Positions 6,117 to 13,573 of a stretch of 16,201 nt of DNA are shown piece by piece. How positions within the stretch are numbered: the stretch's first letter is position 1; each line of letters starts with the position of its first letter. Where the stretch lies: NCBI GenBank assembly GCA_009781815.1, contig WQVB01000007.1, positions 1 through 16,201 on the forward strand. The letters are read 5' to 3'. The notes beneath the pieces were generated by a model. It was not told the DNA's origin, did not search any database, and saw only the letters and a list, made by a program, of their open reading frames with translations. The translations under genes were made by a program, and so were the position numbers. The stretch comes from Defluviitaleaceae bacterium (GTDB lineage: Bacteria; Bacillota; Clostridia; Lachnospirales; WRAX01).

Positions 6117-6145
6117 ATCCTAACACATTTCTAAATATTTGTCAA
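6117..6145 (-). promoter_or_regulatory. Sigma-A promoter of infC-rpmI-rplT
   Basis: A perfect -35 TTGACA (6145-6140), 17-bp spacer, then -10 TAGGAT (6122-6117) with TGT just before it (extended -10). The predicted transcript start is near 6110. Confidence 0.88.
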
Positions 6146-6173
6146 TACCTAATTCAACATTTTTTCAGATCCA

Positions 6174-6695
6174 TTATTTCATAACTTCGTCTATCAAAAC
6201 AACCTTGGCAAATCTGCCGTTCCAAATTTTCTCTTCATGATGTTTAACTAGCAACTCAGCTGAAACGATTTCATTGCCAAATGTGGTAGTTGCTCCCTTA
6301 GGTATAATCACATCATACCCAAGCTCAAAAGCCACCTTGCAAGTGGTGTCGATACAAAACTCCGTCGCCATGCCAGTTAGGATGATAGAGTCAATCCCCC
6401 TGCCCTGCAGGTATTCATGCAGCCCCGTCTCTTTAAAAGAGCTGTTATAGATTTTGTTGAAAACCTTCTCGCCTGCTTTGGGGGCTATTTCGCCATAAAT
6501 CTCCCAACCTTTTGTGCCTTTTTCAAGAGGGCTGCCAGCCTTACCATCATGCTGGATGTATATTATCTCAATATCATTTTCCCTTGCGTTGGCGATGAGC
6601 TTTTGGAGGTTTTGGATAAAATCCGCCTCATTATAAGGCTTGCCCTCCATTATTGCGTTTTGCACATCAACAACCATCAAAACTGTATTTTTCAT
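6174..6695 (-). CDS. Isochorismatase-family cysteine hydrolase
   Basis: A 173-residue single-domain protein. The catalytic triad of the family is visible: Asp10 in VVDVQNA (8-14), Lys81 in FNKIYNSSF (79-87) and Cys114 in GMATEFCIDTT (108-118). The cis-peptide region before Cys114 is also present. Members hydrolyse amides or vinyl ethers, for example nicotinamide (nicotinamidase) or N-carbamoyl compounds. Length and sequence fit the generic cysteine hydrolase group rather than true isochorismatase. GAGAGG lies upstream of the ATG. It follows the VOC gene by 13 bp and probably shares its transcript. The exact substrate is not readable. Confidence 0.9.
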   Translation of the reverse strand: MKNTVLMVVDVQNAIMEGKPYNEADFIQNLQKLIANARENDIEIIYIQHDGKAGSPLEKGTKGWEIYGEIAPKAGEKVFNKIYNSSFKETGLHEYLQGRGIDSIILTGMATEFCIDTTCKVAFELGYDVIIPKGATTTFGNEIVSAELLVKHHEEKIWNGRFAKVVLIDEVMK

Positions 6696-6708
6696 AGAAA
6701 CAACCTCT

Positions 6709-7125
6709 CTATTTTACCGCAGAAAAATTCCACATAACGCCAAACTTATCAAACACCACTCCAGCACAAGGACTATAAAAAGACTCCGCCAAAGGCATGC
6801 CTACCCTACCCTCTTTCGCCAAAGTTTCAAAAGCAAACTTTGTGTCATCTACGCTCATTTCTATAGCAAGAGATATTCGCTCTGATTCTGGGTCGTTTAG
6901 CATATGGCCTGGGCCGCAATCCGACATACGAATAAAATCATCACCAAACTTTAATGTAGCCTGCAAAATTTTGTCTTTAAAATCATCAGGTATTGGAAGA
7001 TTTGGATTAGGCGGCATATCCGAAAAACGCATTAAATCAATAGTATTGGTTTTAAAAGCCCTTTTGTATAAATCAATTGCATCTCCACAATCACCTTTAA
7101 AGGTTAGATAAGGTCTAATTTTCAT
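6709..7125 (-). CDS. VOC-family (PhnB-like) protein
   Basis: A 138-residue protein with the PhnB/glyoxalase-like pattern: the opening MKIRPYLTFKGDCGDAIDLY (1-20), KAF-type helix, ATLKFGDDFIRMSDC (56-70), ISLAIEMSVDD (84-94) and the ending GVVFDKFGVMWNF (122-134). These VOC proteins bind small molecules or metals; the function of this branch is generally undefined. A GAGGGGA Shine-Dalgarno precedes the ATG. It sits 21 bp after topA and 13 bp before the hydrolase on the same strand, so read-through from topA is likely. The fold call is good; the activity is unknown. Confidence 0.85.
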   Translation of the reverse strand: MKIRPYLTFKGDCGDAIDLYKRAFKTNTIDLMRFSDMPPNPNLPIPDDFKDKILQATLKFGDDFIRMSDCGPGHMLNDPESERISLAIEMSVDDTKFAFETLAKEGRVGMPLAESFYSPCAGVVFDKFGVMWNFSAVK

Positions 7126-7146
7126 GGCTTAATCCCCTCTCGTTAT

Positions 7147-9255
7147 CTACTCTCTATATCCACATTCTTTCTCATTGCTACACACTATCTTTTTGTTTTT
7201 CGTGCCTTTTTCCATCAGAAACTCGCCGCAATTTGGGCATGGTCGCCCAACGGGCTTATTCCATGACATAAAGTCGCACTCGGGGTTTTTCTCACAGCCA
7301 AAATATATACGACCTTTTTTGGTCTTTTTAATCATCACATCCGCTTTACATTTTGGGCATGCAACACCTGCACTCTCCAAGAGAGGCTTTGCGTTGCGAC
7401 ATTCAGGAAAGCCTGGGCAAGCCAAAAAGCGACCATATCTGCCGAATTTTATAACCATAAGGCGACCGCAGTTTTCGCAGGGGATGTCTGTCTCTTCATC
7501 TCTTATCTCCACATCGCCGATGTTTTCGGCGGCTTGCTCTACCTTTTCTTTGAAAGGCATGTAAAAATTACGCAAAATGTCTTTCCATGGCATTTCTCCA
7601 TCTTCCACAGCATCAAGGGTTTCTTCCATCTTGGCGGTGAAGTCTATATCCACAATTTGGTCAAAATTCTCCGCCATAATGTCATTTACCACATTGCCAA
7701 GCTCGGTAGGGTGGAGGGATTTTTGCTCTTTGCTCACATACCCTCTAGCGGTAATGGTGGCTATGGTTGGGGCGTAGGTAGAGGGGCGGCCAACACCGTT
7801 TTCTTCCAAAGTTTTAACCAAGGTAGCCTCAGAGTATCGTGGAGGCGGCTGGGTAAAGTGTTGGGTAGGGTCAATTTTTTTAACCTTCAAAACCTCGCCC
7901 ACTTCAAGGCTTGGCAAGCCTTTTGTCTCTTCTTCTTTATCTTCTTGGGTCATATACACTTTTTTGTAGCCTTCAAACTTTAAAACAGAGCCGCTGGCAT
8001 TAAAAATATGCCCGCCAGCCTCGATTTTAGCCGCCACTGTGTCAAAAACAGCTGGCGTCATTAAGCTTGCGGTAAAGCGTTGCCATATAAGGCGATAGAG
8101 TTTGTATTGGTCTTTCGTCAGCGAGTTTATCACATCTTCAGGGCGAAGATGTGGATAAGTAGGGCGGATAGCCTCGTGGGCATCTTGCCCTCTTTTTGCT
8201 ACTTTCGGCTCAGCTTTGGTTTTAAGGGCATACTCCGCCCCAAAGCTATCGACAACATATGCCTTGCCCGCCTCAAAAGCCTCATCAGAAATGCGGGTAG
8301 AATCTGTACGGATGTAGCTTACAAGGCCGATAGTACCTTTGCCTTCAACATCAACACCCTCATAAAGCTGCTGGGCTATCATCATGGTTTTGCGGGTGGC
8401 AAAATTAAGGTCTTTTACCGCTTCTTGTTGTAAAGTCGAGGTAGTAAAAGGTGGTTGAGGCTTACGTTTGCGTTCAGATTTTTTAATATCTTTCACCACA
8501 AAGCTAGCTTTTTCCACATCTTTCAACACTTTATCCACATCGTTTTGGTTGCCTAGCTTTACTTTTTTGTCTCCTTTGCCGTGATATTTTGCCACAAATG
8601 GCTTTTTTGCGGCATTTTCGACAGATGCTTCTATATTCCAATATTCTTCTGGGGTGAAGTTTTCAATCTCTTCTTCTCTATCGCAGATAATTTTTAAAGC
8701 GACGGATTGCACACGCCCAGCAGAAAGGCCTTTTTTCACCTTTTTCCAAAGCAGGGGGCTGATTTTATAGCCCACCACACGGTCTAGGGTGCGTCTTGCT
8801 TGCTGTGCGTCAATCAGTTTCATATCAAGGCTTCTAGCGTTTTTAATCGAGTCTTTAACCGCCGTTTCGGTTATTTCATTAAAAACTATGCGTTTTGTTT
8901 TTTCTGGCTCAATTTTCAAGGCATGCAAAAGATGCCAAGATATGGCCTCGCCCTCTCTATCTGGATCTGTTGCTAGATAGACCATCTTGGCGGCTTTTGC
9001 CTCTTTGCGAAGCTTCGCCAAAAGGTCGCCCTTGCCCCTGATTGTAATGTATTTTGGCTCAAAATCTTCCTCAACATTTATGCCCAATTCAGACTTTGGA
9101 AGGTCTCTAACATGACCCATAGACGCCTCTATTTTATAAGAAGAGCCTAGGAATTTTTTTAAAGTTTTTGCTTTTGCTGGAGATTCTACAATCACCAAGT
9201 TTTTACCTGTTGCCGATTTTGAAGCCGTAGGCTTTTTAGCTGTTTTAGTTGCCAA
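7147..9255 (-). CDS. topA: DNA topoisomerase I
   Basis: A 702-residue type IA topoisomerase that relaxes negative supercoils by cutting one strand through a 5'-phosphotyrosine. The Toprim domain shows VESPAKAKT (23-31) and ATDPDREGEAIS (95-106). The catalytic tyrosine is Tyr314 in GLVSYIRTDSTR. The C-terminus has three zinc-ribbon repeats (CENC...CPGFPEC, CPKC...CEKNPEC, CPNC...CSNEKEC) over the last 115 or so residues. The start is TTG at 9255, with GGGGTG 6 bases upstream; no ATG fits. The N-terminal Lys/Ala-rich stretch (TAKKPTASKSATGK) is a family-external extension. The 333-bp spacer before it contains a periodic repeat array rather than a clear promoter. Confidence 0.97.
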   Translation of the reverse strand: MATKTAKKPTASKSATGKNLVIVESPAKAKTLKKFLGSSYKIEASMGHVRDLPKSELGINVEEDFEPKYITIRGKGDLLAKLRKEAKAAKMVYLATDPDREGEAISWHLLHALKIEPEKTKRIVFNEITETAVKDSIKNARSLDMKLIDAQQARRTLDRVVGYKISPLLWKKVKKGLSAGRVQSVALKIICDREEEIENFTPEEYWNIEASVENAAKKPFVAKYHGKGDKKVKLGNQNDVDKVLKDVEKASFVVKDIKKSERKRKPQPPFTTSTLQQEAVKDLNFATRKTMMIAQQLYEGVDVEGKGTIGLVSYIRTDSTRISDEAFEAGKAYVVDSFGAEYALKTKAEPKVAKRGQDAHEAIRPTYPHLRPEDVINSLTKDQYKLYRLIWQRFTASLMTPAVFDTVAAKIEAGGHIFNASGSVLKFEGYKKVYMTQEDKEEETKGLPSLEVGEVLKVKKIDPTQHFTQPPPRYSEATLVKTLEENGVGRPSTYAPTIATITARGYVSKEQKSLHPTELGNVVNDIMAENFDQIVDIDFTAKMEETLDAVEDGEMPWKDILRNFYMPFKEKVEQAAENIGDVEIRDEETDIPCENCGRLMVIKFGRYGRFLACPGFPECRNAKPLLESAGVACPKCKADVMIKKTKKGRIYFGCEKNPECDFMSWNKPVGRPCPNCGEFLMEKGTKNKKIVCSNEKECGYRE

Positions 9256-9293
9256 ATCTTACACCCCTATATTGGTTTATTGTTTTTATAATT

Positions 9294-9571
9294 CGTTATC
9301 ACGCCATCCTATGCGTCATCCCGTGCTTTTTGGTCGTCATCCAGTATCTCCTGCTCGTCATCCCGCACCCCTTCTCGTTATCCCGTCTCCTTTCTCGTCA
9401 TGCCGCCCTCTCTCTCGTCATCCCGTGCTTGACACGGGATCTAATTGGAGAAGGGCAGACCTAGTTGGGTGTCCACTATCATACATAGATCCCGTGTCAA
9501 GCACGGGATGACGAGAGGGGATGGGATGATGAGAGAGGGGGCGGGATGATGAGCAAGAAGGCGGGATGATG
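9294..9571. repeat. Symmetric array of ~20-bp CGTCATCCCG units around a REPIN-like element
   Basis: This occupies most of the 333-bp topA-dprA spacer. Left side: CGTCAT or close variants start at 9294, 9314, 9335, 9356, 9376, 9396 and 9416, a spacing of 20, 21, 21, 20, 20 and 20 bp. Right side, inverted: ATGACG/ATGATG at 9508, 9526, 9546 and 9566, a spacing of 18, 20 and 20. The centre (9416-9513) is a full inverted-repeat element. The linkers between units are C/T-rich on the left and G/A-rich on the right. I find no clear sigma-A promoter for topA in the spacer, nor any gene. Confidence 0.85.
9416..9513. repeat. REPIN-like inverted-repeat element, copy B (CCCGTG variant)
   Basis: Perfect 27-bp inverted ends (9416-9442 and 9487-9513), each a hairpin CATCCCGTG, loop CTTGA, CACGGGATC. 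The stems differ from the other copies at two base pairs per hairpin (T-A to C-G, A-T to T-A), both compensated. The core (starting AATTGGAGAAGGGCAGACC) is recognisably the same as in copies C and E. Confidence 0.85.
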
Positions 9572-9588
9572 CAATGAAATAGACTTCT

Positions 9589-10689
9589 TCATTTCTTAAT
9601 ATATTTGTTACCTGGAAGCTTAACAACACGACCATCAAGCTCTAATTCAAAAAGTATTTTGTTTACTTGTGAAACATTAAGCTCAGTTTTGTAAACAATA
9701 TATTCTATGGACACTGGCTCATAGTTTATACAAGAATACACTAAATTTTCATCACTTGCAAGAGATATTTTTTCAATTGGTGAATTTTCTTTCTCTAAAA
9801 CAGGCATTTTGTTGCTGAAAAAGCCCTTTAGATGAGCCATGCTTTTTAAAACAGCAACCACATCAAGATACGATGTTATAGGCACCGCCCCATCTTTTAT
9901 CAGTAGGTTTGTGCCTTCAGATTGCTTGCTAAAAATATCTCCAGGCACGGCAAGCACATCTTTGCCTTGGTTTAAGGCATGAGTGGCTGTGCTAAAGGTG
10001 CCGCTTCTTGTTGCGGCTTCGGTGATTATTAAAGCGTCTGACAGGGCAGATATAATGCGGTTTCTCGCTAGAAAGTGCCAGTTTTCAATTTTAGTACCTG
10101 GAAAATATTCGGATATCAATGCACCCTTTTGAGGGATTTGCTTGTAAAGGTCTCTATTTTCTTGAGGGTAGCATTTATCTACGCTACAGGGCAGCACGGC
10201 TATGGTCTCTCCCCTAGCCTCTAGTGCACCTTTATGGGCATGTGCATCAAGGCCCCTTGCCATGCCGCTTATAACTATAAAGCCCAGGGCTGCCAAATCT
10301 TTTGAGAGGGTTTTTGTAACCTTTCGCCCATATAATGTGTTGTCTCTTGAGCCTACAATGCCTACCGTGGGCATGTTGTCAAAATTATTCGGCAGGTTGC
10401 CTTTTACAAAGATGCCAAGGGGCGGGTCTACAATATTTTTTAAACGAGTGGGGAATTTAGGGTTGTTTTGCGATATAAACTCAAAATCTTGGCTATTGGT
10501 TAATGATGCCACCTTGTCTAAATACACTCCACTTGCAAAGGGCGTTATATGCTTTGCAGCCTGCCCTTTTATCCATTGTGCATTATCAAAAACATCTTGA
10601 GCTGTGCCAAATTGCTGCATCAGCTTGTTTCGGGCTGTAGCACTTAGCTTTAGCGACATCATCCAAAGGGCGTATAGGTCATCTTTCAT
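9589..10689 (-). CDS. dprA: DNA processing protein DprA
   Basis: A 366-residue DprA/Smf protein that loads RecA onto incoming single-stranded DNA during natural transformation and is widespread even outside known competent species. The Rossmann-like core carries GIVGSRDNTLYGRK (110-123), ISGMARGLDAHAH (140-152), LARNRIISALSD (207-218), EAATRSGT (224-231) and VPGDI (248-252). An N-terminal helical region (1-60) and a C-terminal winged helix (about 305-366, ending LPGNKYIKK) complete the usual layout. AAGGAGG lies 8 bases before the ATG. It overlaps the upstream S41 peptidase gene by 11 bp, so the two are translationally linked. Confidence 0.96.
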   Translation of the reverse strand: MKDDLYALWMMSLKLSATARNKLMQQFGTAQDVFDNAQWIKGQAAKHITPFASGVYLDKVASLTNSQDFEFISQNNPKFPTRLKNIVDPPLGIFVKGNLPNNFDNMPTVGIVGSRDNTLYGRKVTKTLSKDLAALGFIVISGMARGLDAHAHKGALEARGETIAVLPCSVDKCYPQENRDLYKQIPQKGALISEYFPGTKIENWHFLARNRIISALSDALIITEAATRSGTFSTATHALNQGKDVLAVPGDIFSKQSEGTNLLIKDGAVPITSYLDVVAVLKSMAHLKGFFSNKMPVLEKENSPIEKISLASDENLVYSCINYEPVSIEYIVYKTELNVSQVNKILFELELDGRVVKLPGNKYIKK

Positions 10690-11653
10690 TAATATTACCT
10701 CCTTGAAGTTTGTCTATGGCAAAGCTTAGCATATCGTCCCCTTTATATTCTATATGGGGTGCTATGCCTATATTGTGTATGCTTTCCCCTTGAGGGTTTT
10801 GTATATTGAGGACAGTCGCCCGCACGGCAAAGCCTTGTCGCAAAGGCAATGTAACCTGCCCCACTGCCTTACCAAATGTTTGCTCCCCTATGGTTGTTAC
10901 ATTGTCTAGGTGAGATGTGAGAGCCGCAATCAAAACCTCCGCAGAGCTTGCCGTGCTTGCGTCTTGCAGGATGATGATGTGGTCAAAATCAAAAAAATCG
11001 CTATGCCGCCTCCTCGCCCTTCTCTCCCTTGAGAATAAGCTCCAGCGGGTTTCATCAAAGGCTATGGTGTCGCCAGTTTGGAGAAAGAGAGATGCTATAT
11101 TTTGCACCACGGCAAGCTCTCCGCCGTTGTTACCTCTAAGGTCTAGTATGAGATTGTCAAATGCCCCAATCTCTGCCCTATTATCAAAAACAAAACTTTG
11201 CACAAGGGGAGCTGTATTTGGCAGGCGTAGAACCACGGTGCCAGCCACTATCTCGTAAAACTCCGCCCCCGCAGCCCTTGTTCTTATACGCTCTTCCATA
11301 GCTATACGTTGGGCTGGGGTGTATAGGTAGGTGTACACATCCCCACCCGTCTCCCTTATTTGCTGGGTTACAATGGCGATAACTAGATTGTCAAAATATC
11401 TAGCGTGGTTGCTAGGCACAAAGCCAAGGTGGTGCAAAAACATTTCATCTAAGGTATAGGTGTGTGTATAGTTTCTCGCTATTAGGGTTTTGAATAGTAG
11501 GTAGTTAAAATTAGAAAAAATCAAAACAAAGAGGGACACGCCCAAAACAACAAGGGTGGATAAGAAGGCGATGCGAAGGCGTATTACCTTTCGCCTTAGG
11601 GCTTGCACAGGTGATAAGAGGGGCTTTTCTTTTTTTCTTTTGAATTTAAGCAT
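10679..11653 (-). CDS. Membrane-anchored S41-family peptidase without PDZ domain
   Basis: A 324-residue protein. A basic N-terminus is followed by one membrane helix (about 28-48), then an extracytoplasmic S41 (C-terminal processing) peptidase domain. The oxyanion region is DLRGNNGG (171-178). The nucleophile is in DASTASSAEV (231-240, Ser236 or Ser237) and the catalytic lysine is Lys262 in GEQTFGKAVG. No PDZ domain lies between helix and peptidase core, and the protein is shorter than CtpA/CtpB-type enzymes. S41 enzymes cleave near C-termini of exported proteins. It is the first gene of a transcript with dprA, an unusual partner. GAGAGG lies upstream of the ATG. Its substrate is unknown. Confidence 0.87.
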   Translation of the reverse strand: MLKFKRKKEKPLLSPVQALRRKVIRLRIAFLSTLVVLGVSLFVLIFSNFNYLLFKTLIARNYTHTYTLDEMFLHHLGFVPSNHARYFDNLVIAIVTQQIRETGGDVYTYLYTPAQRIAMEERIRTRAAGAEFYEIVAGTVVLRLPNTAPLVQSFVFDNRAEIGAFDNLILDLRGNNGGELAVVQNIASLFLQTGDTIAFDETRWSLFSRERRARRRHSDFFDFDHIIILQDASTASSAEVLIAALTSHLDNVTTIGEQTFGKAVGQVTLPLRQGFAVRATVLNIQNPQGESIHNIGIAPHIEYKGDDMLSFAIDKLQGGNINER

Positions 11654-11693
11654 TATGCATTTCCTCTCTTTTGTAAAAAATCTCTATGCTAGT

Positions 11694-11722
11694 ATTATAA
11701 ATCTAAAATGAAAATATTGCAA
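11694..11722 (-). promoter_or_regulatory. Sigma-A promoter of the S41 peptidase-dprA transcript
   Basis: Minus-strand TTGCAA (11722-11717), a 17-bp spacer, then a perfect TATAAT (11699-11694). Start predicted near 11687, about 34 bases before the ATG. It is divergent from smpB. Confidence 0.78.
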
Positions 11723-11748
11723 AGGTTTTTGTTTTGTTGTACAATGGT

Positions 11749-11754
11749 TATAAT
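11749..11754 (+). promoter_or_regulatory. Possible -10 of the smpB promoter
   Basis: TATAAT at 11749-11754, 28 bases before the smpB start. The sequence at the -35 position (TTTTTG, 11726-11731, 17-bp spacing) is a poor match, so this is tentative. Confidence 0.4.
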
Positions 11755-11781
11755 GAGGACACGTATGGAGGAGGTAGTGAA

Positions 11782-12249
11782 ATGGAAAAACAAAGGCGAT
11801 ATAAACTAATCGCTCAAAACAAAAAGGCCAGCTTTAACTTTTTTTTAGAAGAAAAGTTTCAAGCGGGTATAGAGCTGTTTGGTATGGAGGTAAAATCCCT
11901 CAGGGCTGGCAAGTGCAATATATCTGAAAGCTATGTAGAGATAAGAGGTGGCGAGGCCTTTATCGTTAACATGCACATCTCCCCCTATGAGCAGGCCAGC
12001 ATTTTTAACAAAGACCCCCTCCGCAAGCGTAAGCTTTTGTTGCATAAGCGTGAAATAAACAAAATGCTTGGAGCCACGGCAAAAGACGGGCAAACCATAG
12101 TGCCTGTTAAAATTTATTTTTCAGGCTCTCTTGTAAAGGTTGATATTGCCCTTGCAAAGGGTAAAAAGCTGCATGATAAAAGGCATACTTTAGCACAAAA
12201 AGATATGAAGCGTGAAACTGAAAAAGAATTTAAAATTAAAAACTTGTAG
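11782..12249 (+). CDS. smpB: SsrA-binding protein SmpB
   Basis: A 155-residue protein that partners tmRNA to rescue stalled ribosomes. Family features: QNKKASFNFFLEEKFQAGIEL near the N-terminus, GMEVKSLRAGKCNISESYVEI, HISPYEQ, DPLRKRKLLLHK and the tail KGKKLHDKRHTLAQKDMKRE. The start at 11782 has AGGAGG 7 bases upstream and gives the normal family length; the in-frame ATG at 11734 would add 16 unrelated residues and overlap the promoter. The last codons, AAC TTG TAG, match the outer end (ACTTGTAG) of the neighbouring repeat element, so the C-terminus may have been set by its insertion. No ssrA (tmRNA) gene is recognised in the window. Confidence 0.96.
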   Translation: MEKQRRYKLIAQNKKASFNFFLEEKFQAGIELFGMEVKSLRAGKCNISESYVEIRGGEAFIVNMHISPYEQASIFNKDPLRKRKLLLHKREINKMLGATAKDGQTIVPVKIYFSGSLVKVDIALAKGKKLHDKRHTLAQKDMKRETEKEFKIKNL

Positions 12250-12438
12250 ATTCGCTCTCGTCGTCATCCCTCCCTAGTCGTCATCCTGAGCTTGACTCAG
12301 GATCTAATTGGAGCAGGGCAATCCTAATTGGGCATGCACTAACTTTCATAGATCCTGAGTCAAGTTTCGCCTAAAGAGCAAGGCTCAACCAAGGGCTCAG
12401 GATGACATGAAGGGATATGGTTTCACTACAGGTTCAAT
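12239..12438. mobile_element. Inverted-repeat element, copy C, with a 31-bp insertion
   Basis: Left inner end 12279-12305; right inner end begins at 12350 and is split: after AGATCCTGAGTCAAG come 31 extra bases (12365-12395) and then CTCAGGATGAC (to 12406). The core (AATTGGAGCAGGGCAATCC...) matches copies B and E. Outer inverted traces are AACTTGTAG (12241-12249) and TTTCACTACAGGTTCAAT (12421-12438). An extra half-unit CGTCATCCC starts at 12262. It fills most of the smpB-gpr spacer; no gene is seen there. Confidence 0.78.
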
Positions 12439-12494
12439 GGCGAAGATAATTTGTTCCTAAAAAGTCAAAATCCTTATTCCTTATAGCGTATGTG

Positions 12495-12524
12495 GTATTG
12501 TTTTAACCATAAACAGCCATAATA
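12495..12524 (+). promoter_or_regulatory. Sigma-G/sigma-F type (forespore) promoter of gpr
   Basis: The -10 CATAATA (12518-12524) fits the forespore consensus, and GTATT (12495-12499) fits the -35 at 4 of 5 positions with an 18-base spacer. In Bacillus gpr is a known sigma-G/sigma-F target. The predicted start near 12531 lies just at the Shine-Dalgarno. Confidence 0.6.
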
Positions 12525-12547
12525 AAACGCAAAAGGAGATGATACTT

Positions 12548-13546
12548 TTGCGTAAAAATATATACACAGACCTAGCCTTAGAAATGGCGGAGGCTATGGA
12601 GGGTGCATCAACCCTAAACATGGACGGCATCGAGATGGAAACAACATGGCATAAAGAAGATGTAAAAATAACCACAATAAAAATCAAAAACAAGGCAGGC
12701 TCTAAAGCTTTAGGCAAGCCTGAGGGGGAGTATATAACTATAGAATCCCCCGAGATTAAGGTTAACAACGCCTATGTTCATGAAAATATTATAGAAATTT
12801 TGACAGACAAGCTGGCTCATCTTAAAAGCGAACTTGGCATCTCTAATGATGCTACGGTGCTTGTTATCGGCCTTGGCAACGATAATGTAACACCTGATGC
12901 TTTAGGCCCGCAGGTTGTTTCTAAAGTGCTTGTAACCCGCCACATTATGGATATGGTGCCAAAGGGGCTAGAGGGGCTACGGCCTTTATGTGCTTTAGCA
13001 CCTGGGGTAATGGGCACAACGGGCATAGAGACGGCGGAGGTTGTAAAAGGCCTTGTAGAAAAAACCAATTGCGATTTGGTAATAGCTATAGACGCCCTTG
13101 CGGCCCGCAGCATAGGCCGCATCAACCAAACAATACAGCTTGCAGACACGGGCATTTCCCCAGGCAGCGGCCTTGGCAACTTTCGCAAAGCCCTAAACCA
13201 CGACACCTTAGGCGTGCCCGTTATAGCTATTGGCGTGCCAACGGTTGTAGACGCCGCCACCTTTGTAAACGATACATTGGAGATTTTTTTAAAGCAAATG
13301 GCAGAAGAAACCCCTGAAGAGCTTAGAGATGGGGCAGAGTTTTTTAATATGCTAAACACCCTTGAAGACGCAGATAAATACGCCATTATACGCAACAGCC
13401 TTGCCCCCCACGTAGGTGATATGTTTGTAACGCCAAAGGAGATTGGAGAGGTGGTGAAGTGGCTGTCTAACATGATAGCCAACGCCATAAACATGGCCAT
13501 GCACAAGGGCATCACTAAAGAGGATATGCATCGGTTTATGTATTAA
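12548..13546 (+). CDS. gpr: Spore germination protease GPR
   Basis: A 332-residue peptidase (MEROPS A25 type) made as a zymogen in the forespore, which degrades small acid-soluble spore proteins at germination. Recognisable blocks: YTDLALEMAE (6-15, matching the VRTDLAVE that begins the active Bacillus enzyme), VIGLGNDNVTPDALGPQ (106-122, Asp117), LAPGVMGTTGIET (150-162) and VIAIDALAARS (178-188, Asp182). The two aspartates match residues considered essential in the family. The start is taken as TTG 12548, with GGAG 9 bases upstream; the ATG at 12539 directly abuts the Shine-Dalgarno. The propeptide would then be only about five residues. It is the main evidence that the organism sporulates. 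Confidence 0.95.
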   Translation: MRKNIYTDLALEMAEAMEGASTLNMDGIEMETTWHKEDVKITTIKIKNKAGSKALGKPEGEYITIESPEIKVNNAYVHENIIEILTDKLAHLKSELGISNDATVLVIGLGNDNVTPDALGPQVVSKVLVTRHIMDMVPKGLEGLRPLCALAPGVMGTTGIETAEVVKGLVEKTNCDLVIAIDALAARSIGRINQTIQLADTGISPGSGLGNFRKALNHDTLGVPVIAIGVPTVVDAATFVNDTLEIFLKQMAEETPEELRDGAEFFNMLNTLEDADKYAIIRNSLAPHVGDMFVTPKEIGEVVKWLSNMIANAINMAMHKGITKEDMHRFMY

Positions 13547-13573
13547 TCTAGCTCACCAATCACTTAAGCCCGC

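Noticed and set aside
9249..9511. Reading frames within the topA upstream array
   Set aside because: The peptides are repeats of VIP/SRHPV-type units created by translating the 20-bp repeats; there is no start signal.
9294..9571. CRISPR-like periodic repeats
   Set aside because: Units are only 6-10 conserved bases at a 20-bp pitch, degenerate, and flip orientation around a central palindrome. There are no true spacers and no cas genes.
12988..13317. 109-codon reading frame inside gpr
   Set aside because: It is a same-strand frame shift of gpr with low-complexity His/Arg/Gly content and no independent start signal.
12817..13515. 232-codon reading frame opposite gpr
   Set aside because: It is a shadow of the well-supported gpr frame with no family motifs and no Shine-Dalgarno.
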